Origin: Rheinheimera sp. 4Y26
Lineage (GTDB): Bacteria > Pseudomonadota > Gammaproteobacteria > Enterobacterales > Alteromonadaceae
Length of the DNA stretch: 64,000 nt
Reading direction: 5' to 3'
Assembly: GCF_025245835.1 (NCBI RefSeq)
Contig: NZ_JAOBWS010000001.1
Location: 434,001-498,000, forward strand
Position 1 is the first letter of the stretch. The number at the start of each line of letters is the position of its first letter. The notes beneath the pieces were generated by a model. It was not told the DNA's origin, did no database searches, and saw nothing but the letters and a program-made list of their open reading frames with translations. The position numbers were made by a program, and so were the translations under genes. Positions 58,193 to 64,000 of the stretch are shown in pieces.

Positions 58193-59227
58193 TTATGCCT
58201 TTAATTTCCAGTGCACCTGCTGTTCGGCAAAAAACGGCACTATCGGGCTGCCGTCCGGCAGGGTGATTTCGGCCGGAATAGTCCAGTCTTCTTTCACCAG
58301 CGTAATGGTACCGCTGTTACGCGGCAGGCCGTAGAAATCGGCGCCGTAGTGACTGGCAAAAGCTTCCAGTTTGTCCAGTGCGCCTAATTCGTCAAATACC
58401 TGAGCGTACAGCTCAATGGCACTCCAGGCGCTGTAACAACCGGCGCAGCCGCAGGCTGCTTCTTTTTTATGTTTGGCGTGTGGTGCCGAGTCTGTGCCTA
58501 AAAAGAACTTTTTATTGCCACTGGCCACCGCAGCACGCAAAGCTTCCTGGTGAGTACGGCGTTTGAGAACCGGCAGGCAATAGTTGTGCGGGCGAATGCC
58601 ACCCACCAGCATGTCGTTGCGGTTCATCATTAAATGCTGTGGCGTAATAGTGGCGGCCACGTTGTCAGAAGCGGCCAATACAAAATCCACCGCATCTTTG
58701 GTGGTGATATGTTCCAGCACTATTTTCAGTTTGGGAAAGTTCGCCACGATTTGTGTTAAATGCTGCTCGATAAACACAGCTTCACGGTCAAAAATATCAA
58801 TATGTGAATCAGTCACTTCACCATGAATTAAGAACAACATATTGTGTTCTGCCATGGCTTCCAGCACAGGGTAGAGGCTGCTTAAACTGGACACACCTGA
58901 GTGTGAGTTGGTGGTGGCACCGGCCGGGTATAGCTTAGCAGCTAATACCCCAGCGGCTTTAGCATCGGCAATGTCCTGCGCTGTGGTCTGGTCGGTCAGA
59001 TAAATGGTCATCACAGGTTCAAAATTGCTGCCTGCCGGGCGGGCGGCCAGAATACGTTCGCGGTAGGCCTGGGCTAAAGCACCAGTGGTGACTGGCGGAA
59101 CTAAATTGGGCATTACCACAGCACGGCGGAAACAACGGGCAGTGGCCGGCACTGTTTCTTTGAGCATATCACCGTCACGGAAATGTAAATGCCAGTCATC
59201 AGGGGTTTGAATGGTTAAAGTCGTCAC
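58193..59227 (-). CDS. pyrC: Dihydroorotase
   Basis: 344 aa, class II dihydroorotase of pyrimidine synthesis (carbamoyl aspartate to dihydroorotate). Zinc ligands His13-x-His15 in [10 protein letters not shown], the carboxylated Lys in [10 protein letters not shown], and HGEVTD and EHITTKDAV blocks are all present. The GTG start sits inside a two-codon ORF ATGGCGTGA (59224-59232), with GAGGAG upstream. This arrangement could tie pyrC translation to the upstream start. Confidence 0.96.
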   Translation of the reverse strand: MTTLTIQTPDDWHLHFRDGDMLKETVPATARCFRRAVVMPNLVPPVTTGALAQAYRERILAARPAGSNFEPVMTIYLTDQTTAQDIADAKAAGVLAAKLYPAGATTNSHSGVSSLSSLYPVLEAMAEHNMLFLIHGEVTDSHIDIFDREAVFIEQHLTQIVANFPKLKIVLEHITTKDAVDFVLAASDNVAATITPQHLMMNRNDMLVGGIRPHNYCLPVLKRRTHQEALRAAVASGNKKFFLGTDSAPHAKHKKEAACGCAGCYSAWSAIELYAQVFDELGALDKLEAFASHYGADFYGLPRNSGTITLVKEDWTIPAEITLPDGSPIVPFFAEQQVHWKLKA

Positions 59228-59358
59228 GCCATGCTCCTCAAACTTGTTAAATTAATCTGCCGGAAAATTGCGCCAAGTGTATCATTAAGCAAGTACTTTG
59301 CGCTTTAGCAAAAAGCGAAGTGCGTCAGATTCCCCTTCATTTCAGCTTAGGATCAGGC

Positions 59359-61260
59359 ATGGCGACAACGTTGTTCTCCCGCTGGCAATGGCTGCTACTG
59401 ACTTTGTTATTGTTGCTGTTTGCACTTTGCACCGAATATCTGGTGTTTCAGGACAGGCAGCGCCAGCAGCAGGTGCAACTTAGGCATGTGGCAGCAGCAG
59501 CTGCAGAATTGCGTGCCTTGCTGGAAACTGAAGTCAATTCGTCATTGTATTTAAGCCAGGGCCTGGTGGCTTATATTCAGGCGTCGCATGGCCAGGTGCG
59601 CGATGAAGAGTTTGCCTTTTTATTGCCGAATCTGGTGGCGCAGGCGCGCCATATCCGCAATATTGGCCTGGCGCCAGGCAACAGGATCAGCATGATTTAT
59701 CCGCTGCTGGGCAACGAAAAAGCACTGGGGCTTTATTATCCGGATTTAGCCGATCAGTGGCCCGACATCGCCGGTTTAATTCAGCAGCGTCAACCCTTGC
59801 TGGTTGGCCCGGTGCAACTGGCGCAGGGTGGCGTGGGTTTTATTCATCGTATTCCGGTATTTTTGCCCGACGAGCGTTATTGGGGCATTGTCAGCACAGT
59901 GTTGGATATTGAGTCGGTTTGGCTGTTGTTGCGCCAGCAGGCCGAAACAGCAGGTGTAAAAGTGGCGCTGCGGCGCGTGGCCGGGCAACACTGGACAGAG
60001 ATGCTGGTGGGTGAGCAAGAGCTGTTTCAGCAAGACGCTATGTTGTTTGATTTAACCATTTCCGGTGCCAAATGGCAGCTGGCGGCGGTGTCGGCTGAGC
60101 CGTTCGCTTTTGCCGGCGGCTGGAGCCTGCGGCTGCTCGGCTGGTTGATCAGCCTGTTGTTGTTATCGCTGGTGGCAGCCATTTTTATCGCCAACAGCAG
60201 GCTGGCGGTGACTGCCAGAGCCAGAGAGCAAAGTGAAGCTTATGCCAGCACAGTGCTTGATAACGTTGCTGACGCTATTGTGGTGCTGGACAGGTTTGGC
60301 CGTATTGAAAAAATTAACAGGGCTGCCCAGAGTCTGCTGGGTTATCAGGCAGCTGATCTTTGTGGTCAGCCTTACCGGTTGTTGTTTGCAAAAAGCTGCA
60401 CTCTGGATGAACTGGCCGGCGGTGCTGAACTGGATGTGCTGCAGCAAAATGGCCAGCCGGTGCTGGTGGAGCTGATGCTCAGCCAGATCCGCGACGCGAA
60501 GCAAGGTGGCACTGTATTGCTGCTGCGTGATATTCGCGAGCGTAAAAGAGTGGAGCGGCTGAAAAATGAATTTGTCTCGACCGTGAGCCATGAACTGCGC
60601 ACGCCGTTAACCGCTATTCATGGCGCCCTTGGTTTAGTGGCCGGTGGTGCTGTCGGTGTCATTACACAGCCACAGCAGCAGTTACTGGATATAGCCCGGC
60701 AAAATTGTGAACAGCTGTCGATGCTGATCAACGATATTCTGGATATAGAAAAACTCAGCGCAGGTAAAATGTTGTTTCAGTTACAACCGCTGGGCGTCAA
60801 GTCTTTGTTATTGGAAGCCAAAAACCGCAATCTGCCGCTGGCGCAGCAAAAAGGCATTACTCTAACTGTGCAGCCTGATGTTGATCCTGAACTGAAAGTG
60901 CTGGTTGACGACAACAGGCTGCAGCAGGTGTTTGCCAACTTGCTGGCCAATGCCATTCGTTTTTCACCGCCACAGGGCGAAGTGCAGTTGCAGGCGCTGC
61001 GTCTGGCTGACAAAGTGCGGATCCGGGTGCTGGATCAGGGGCCTGGTGTGCCGGCGGATTTTTTACCGCGGCTGTTTCAGAAGTTTTCGCAGGCTGACAG
61101 CTCAGACAGCAGGCAACTGGGCGGCACCGGCCTTGGACTGGCTATTTGTAAAGAACTGCTCGAACGCATGGGCGGCGACATTGGTTATCAGCGCTTGCCT
61201 GAGGGCGGCGCCTGTTTTTATTTTGATTTGGCCTTAACAGAGTCCGGGCCGGACGCCTGA
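59359..61260 (+). CDS. CHASE-PAS sensor histidine kinase
   Basis: 633 aa from ATG 59359, with AGGATCAGG upstream (GTG 59320 is possible). A helix (about 9-31), periplasmic CHASE domain (about 60-225), second helix (about 258-283), PAS domain (about 295-400), HisKA H-box [16 protein letters not shown], and HATPase with N-box [12 protein letters not shown] and [19 protein letters not shown]. No receiver domain is attached and no response regulator is next to it, so it is an orphan. The ligand is unknown. Confidence 0.93.
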   Translation: MATTLFSRWQWLLLTLLLLLFALCTEYLVFQDRQRQQQVQLRHVAAAAAELRALLETEVNSSLYLSQGLVAYIQASHGQVRDEEFAFLLPNLVAQARHIRNIGLAPGNRISMIYPLLGNEKALGLYYPDLADQWPDIAGLIQQRQPLLVGPVQLAQGGVGFIHRIPVFLPDERYWGIVSTVLDIESVWLLLRQQAETAGVKVALRRVAGQHWTEMLVGEQELFQQDAMLFDLTISGAKWQLAAVSAEPFAFAGGWSLRLLGWLISLLLLSLVAAIFIANSRLAVTARAREQSEAYASTVLDNVADAIVVLDRFGRIEKINRAAQSLLGYQAADLCGQPYRLLFAKSCTLDELAGGAELDVLQQNGQPVLVELMLSQIRDAKQGGTVLLLRDIRERKRVERLKNEFVSTVSHELRTPLTAIHGALGLVAGGAVGVITQPQQQLLDIARQNCEQLSMLINDILDIEKLSAGKMLFQLQPLGVKSLLLEAKNRNLPLAQQKGITLTVQPDVDPELKVLVDDNRLQQVFANLLANAIRFSPPQGEVQLQALRLADKVRIRVLDQGPGVPADFLPRLFQKFSQADSSDSRQLGGTGLGLAICKELLERMGGDIGYQRLPEGGACFYFDLALTESGPDA

Positions 61261-61270
61261 TGGAGTAACA

Positions 61271-61957
61271 ATGCAAAACGCTTTTCCCTGGTTAGATTTG
61301 TTGGCGGTGTTGTGGTTTTTATTGTTGTGGGTGGGTTATACCCTTTTTGCTAAACGCAAAGCCCGTACTGTCAGTTGCTTAAGTTTTGAACTGCGGCGTA
61401 AACGCACCGACTGGATGCGGCAGATGTTAACCCGCGACAATAAAATGGCCGATGTGGCGCTGATTTCAACGCTGGAACGTAATGTCAGTTTTTTTGCTTC
61501 CAGTTCTATGCTGATCCTGGCCGGTTTGCTAACCGCCATAGCGTCCAGTGACAAAATTGCCCAGGTGCTGTTGCAGGTCATGCCCTGGCTTGATCATACC
61601 GACGGGCTTTTACAGTTTAAGTTGTTGTTTTTAGGTCTAATTTACGTCTTTACCTTTTTCCAGTTTACCTGGAGTTTGCGCCAGTATGGTTTTGGTGGTG
61701 TGCTGATTGGTGCTGCGCCCGATGGCAAACATTTAGCTGAAGCCGAGGTGCAGCTCTACGCCAACAGAGCGGCCAAAGTCATTGATCAGGCGGCACATTC
61801 ATTTAACTACGGCCTGCGGGCTATTTATTTTTCGCTGGCAGCTTTGGCCTGGTTTATTAATGTCTGGCTTTTTATGTTGTCCACCGTGATAGTGCTTTTG
61901 GTCATGAAACACCGGGAGTTCCACTCCAAAGCCCTCAAAGCGCTGCAGGAAGTGTAA
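61271..61957 (+). CDS. DUF599 family membrane protein
   Basis: 228 aa with four membrane helices. The start FPWLDLLAVLWFLLLWVGYT, LISTLERNVSFFASSSMLILAG and TWSLRQYGFGGVLIGAAP match DUF599. GGAG lies ten bases after the kinase stop, so they are probably cotranscribed. Function unknown. Confidence 0.88.
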   Translation: MQNAFPWLDLLAVLWFLLLWVGYTLFAKRKARTVSCLSFELRRKRTDWMRQMLTRDNKMADVALISTLERNVSFFASSSMLILAGLLTAIASSDKIAQVLLQVMPWLDHTDGLLQFKLLFLGLIYVFTFFQFTWSLRQYGFGGVLIGAAPDGKHLAEAEVQLYANRAAKVIDQAAHSFNYGLRAIYFSLAALAWFINVWLFMLSTVIVLLVMKHREFHSKALKALQEV

Positions 61958-62183
61958 GTAGCTGCATCAGCAACACAACTCATCCAACTCAGGCAGGCTC
62001 CAATCCCTGCCTGCCTGCTTGTTTATTTCCTGATGGATCACAGAACGCCGTTTGTCCCGGCAAAAGCGGGCCTGTACAGCAGTTGTCAGACCTGTTTTGA
62101 AAACAGAATTCAGTTTCAATTCATCAGGTAAACTATAAAGTCCTAATATAGTGTTTTCCCCAAGCTGTATATCGAGGTTCTTT

Positions 62184-63206
62184 ATGTCTGAGCACACAAC
62201 ACAAGCTGGCAAAAAGCCGGCAAATTCGCGCACATTCAACACTGTATTTACCCCTGTTTTATTAGCCGGCAGCTTGCTGACGCTGGCCGCCTGTGGTGGT
62301 GGTGGATCTGACGACAGCGCGCCAGCCCTGACCACAGCCACTTTTGGTTTGCAGGTCAGTGACGCGCCGGTAGACGACGCCGCGGCTGTGGTGCTGTGTT
62401 TTAATGCCATCGAGCTGGTGGGCAACGGCAGTGCCACCCAAAGGTATCTGATTGGTTCAGATGCAGTAGCCGCAGCACCGAATAATCTGTGTCAGAACGC
62501 CCAGGGCAATGTGATTGCCAATAGTCGTGGTGTGGATTTATTAAAATTACCCGGTGCGATGGCAGAGTCTTTAGTGTCGGGTGCTACAGTGCCGGCCGGT
62601 AATTACGGTCAGCTGCGGCTGGTGCTTAGTGAAGGCTCTTATATTCAGCTGAAAGATGGCAGCAAAAAAGCGCTATCGGTGCCTTCCAACGAGCTGAAGT
62701 TACTGGGTCCAACCTTGTCGGCCGGTGGTACTTTTAGTTACACCCTGGAATTTGATTTACGCAAAGCCGTGGTGAATAACAAAGCAGGCCAGAATTATCA
62801 GTTAAAACCAACAGGGCTGCGTCTGGTGGATACCAGTCAGATTGGTCATTTAACAGGGACCGTTAGTGAAACTTTATTGATCAACAATCAATGTACTGTA
62901 GCACCAGCTGACAAAACCAAGCCTGTGGGTGTGGTTTATCTGTACAAAGGCGCCGACTTAGCCCCGGCCACCCTGGGGGATTACGGCGGAATTCAGGCCA
63001 ACCTGCCTTATGCCAGCGCGCCAGTGTTGTTTGACGGTGCGGCCAGCTACAACTATCAGATAGGTTTTATTGATGCCGGCACTTATACCGCTGCTTTTAG
63101 CTGCAATACGGTGGACGATCCGGAGCAAGCTGATGTCATCACGTTTCTGGCCACTAAAACCCAGGCCATCAGCGCCAATAAAACGCCTGTGGTGCTGAAT
63201 TTCTAA
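62184..63206 (+). CDS. DUF4382 domain lipoprotein
   Basis: 340 aa from ATG 62184, with GAGGT six bases upstream. A type II signal with lipobox LTLAAC then GGGGSDD marks an outer-membrane lipoprotein. The DUF4382 domain (about 50-205, TFGLQVSDAPVDDAAAVVL) is followed by a second beta domain (about 215-340). Function unknown; a tether or surface protein. Confidence 0.87.
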   Translation: MSEHTTQAGKKPANSRTFNTVFTPVLLAGSLLTLAACGGGGSDDSAPALTTATFGLQVSDAPVDDAAAVVLCFNAIELVGNGSATQRYLIGSDAVAAAPNNLCQNAQGNVIANSRGVDLLKLPGAMAESLVSGATVPAGNYGQLRLVLSEGSYIQLKDGSKKALSVPSNELKLLGPTLSAGGTFSYTLEFDLRKAVVNNKAGQNYQLKPTGLRLVDTSQIGHLTGTVSETLLINNQCTVAPADKTKPVGVVYLYKGADLAPATLGDYGGIQANLPYASAPVLFDGAASYNYQIGFIDAGTYTAAFSCNTVDDPEQADVITFLATKTQAISANKTPVVLNF

Positions 63207-63260
63207 CTGAAGCTATTGCGAAAGGCTCGTCAAAAAAGCCAGTCTGATAACAGCACAAAT

Positions 63261-63286
63261 AAAAAACCGCCGTTGGGCGGTTTTTT
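63261..63286. terminator. Bidirectional terminator between DUF4382 and dolP genes
   Basis: AACCGCC..GGCGGTT stem with loop GTTG, A6 on one side and T6 on the other. Confidence 0.85.
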
Positions 63287-63306
63287 ATTCAGCTATAACG
63301 CCGCAG

Positions 63307-63894
63307 TTAGTTATAACTGGTTTCAAAAGCTTTAATCACCCGCGACACGCCATTGACATGGCGGGCAATTTCAACGGCTTTGTCGGCTTCACTGCTGCTG
63401 ACCAGACCCATTAAAAACACTTCGCCGTTTTCAGTGACAACCTTGATATTCAGTGCGCTGACTTCTTTGTCACCGACCAGCAGGCTTTTTACTCTGGTGG
63501 TGATCCAGCTGTCGCGGCTGCGGGTGGTAAAAGAAATGGGGTTACCCACCCGGATCTGGTTTTGCACATCTTTCACTCCCTGAATGGGCTGCACCAGCGA
63601 GGTGGCCAGCTCAACTAAGTCCTGGCTTGGCGCCTGACCGGTGAGCAGCAAAATACCGTTGTAGCTGTTCACGTTGATTTGTGCACGTTCTTCCAGCGTT
63701 TTGTTTGCTTCAAGTGCCCGCTCGGCTTTGACCACTATGCTGCTGTCGTCAATTTGTGAGCCCAGAGTGCGGCGGTCAGACGCTGAAGTCACGGCAGAAG
63801 CACCACCAGCCACCACTGCGGCGGCACAGGCTTGTAACAGCAGCGTCAGACTGACAATTGCAGTCAGTTTCAGCAGAGGTTTTACATCAGACAT
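63307..63894 (-). CDS. dolP: Outer-membrane lipoprotein DolP (BON domains)
   Basis: 195 aa. AAGGAG is followed by three tandem ATGs; only the third (63894) has normal spacing. Lipobox LLLQAC, then two BON domains (about 45-110 and 118-190). DolP (YraP) keeps outer-membrane integrity and supports BAM activity. It lies directly after diaA, as in E. coli. Confidence 0.93.
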   Translation of the reverse strand: MSDVKPLLKLTAIVSLTLLLQACAAAVVAGGASAVTSASDRRTLGSQIDDSSIVVKAERALEANKTLEERAQINVNSYNGILLLTGQAPSQDLVELATSLVQPIQGVKDVQNQIRVGNPISFTTRSRDSWITTRVKSLLVGDKEVSALNIKVVTENGEVFLMGLVSSSEADKAVEIARHVNGVSRVIKAFETSYN

Positions 63895-63908
63895 CATCAT
63901 CTCCTTGG

Positions 63909-64000
63909 TTATTCGTCGTCTTGTTGCGGGAACAAGGTGTTGTCTATCAGTTCACAGACACAATGTAATAAAAAGGCGTAACACTCAAAAATACGTGCAG
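63909..64000 (-). CDS. diaA: DiaA (SIS domain) C-terminal fragment
   Basis: Only the last 29 codons are in the window; the frame is open past base 64000. The visible end reads CELIDNTLFPQQDDE and matches the DiaA C-terminus, with stop at 63909-63911. DiaA binds DnaA and promotes initiation at oriC. The diaA-dolP order is conserved in Gammaproteobacteria. Confidence 0.85.
   Translation of the reverse strand, partial: ARIFECYAFLLHCVCELIDNTLFPQQDDE

Overview
The window looks like chromosome of a gammaproteobacterium of the Alteromonadales/Chromatiaceae type. Rheinheimera is my best guess; it rests on gene order and protein character, not on a database search. Two conserved blocks support this placement. 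The first is mshO-mshP-mshQ followed by mreB-mreC-mreD-maf-rng-yhdP-nitrilase-tldD. The second is the divergent pair darP / pmbA. The flanking DNA is about 50% GC with tightly packed, often overlapping genes.

Layout. 1-4163: end of an MSHA type IV pilus operon. 4388-15310: cell-shape and envelope operon (mreBCD, maf, rng, yhdP, nitrilase, tldD), with several 1-4 bp stop/start overlaps. 15440-22309: a DUF4124 protein, pssA, a serine hydrolase with a PhzF-like isomerase, darP/pmbA and a DUF1569 protein. 22594-26366: LPS-core cluster of two glycosyltransferases and a Kdo transferase fused to a Kdo kinase in one 700-aa polypeptide. 26524-33317: two secreted subtilases flanking a BaiN-type flavoprotein and a PEP-CTERM protein. 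33526-45222: mixed housekeeping genes (UbiA-type prenyltransferase, rnk, chemoreceptor, tandem Usp, pirin, DUF2798, diguanylate cyclase, DUF445, thioredoxin-fold protein, esterase, ABM-type protein). 45474-49645: a RegB/RegA-type redox two-component system followed by an OprC/NosA-type TonB-dependent copper receptor.

49676-57986 is the accessory part. A roughly 7.9-kb integrative element (50059-57954) sits in the 3' half of a tRNA-Arg(CCG) gene. It is bounded by a 47-bp direct repeat and carries a tyrosine integrase, two unknown proteins, an AlpA-like regulator, a small ORF, a Y2 HUH replication initiator of the phage GPA type, a two-TM protein, a 29-codon repeat peptide and a small membrane protein. 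Just left of it are two older tRNA-Arg 3' remnants and three tandem copies of a four-hairpin module. The module's stems differ in sequence but keep their pairing, and two loops per copy show GGA on the minus strand.

58193-64000 returns to core chromosome: pyrC, a CHASE-PAS histidine kinase, DUF599, a DUF4382 lipoprotein, dolP and the 3' end of diaA.

The most novel material I see is the hairpin-module array, the 29-aa peptide whose three repeats are conserved in amino acids but not in codons, the helically phased palindromic 9-mers inside the rep gene, and the WaaA-KdkA fusion. No CRISPR array, rRNA or insertion sequence was found.
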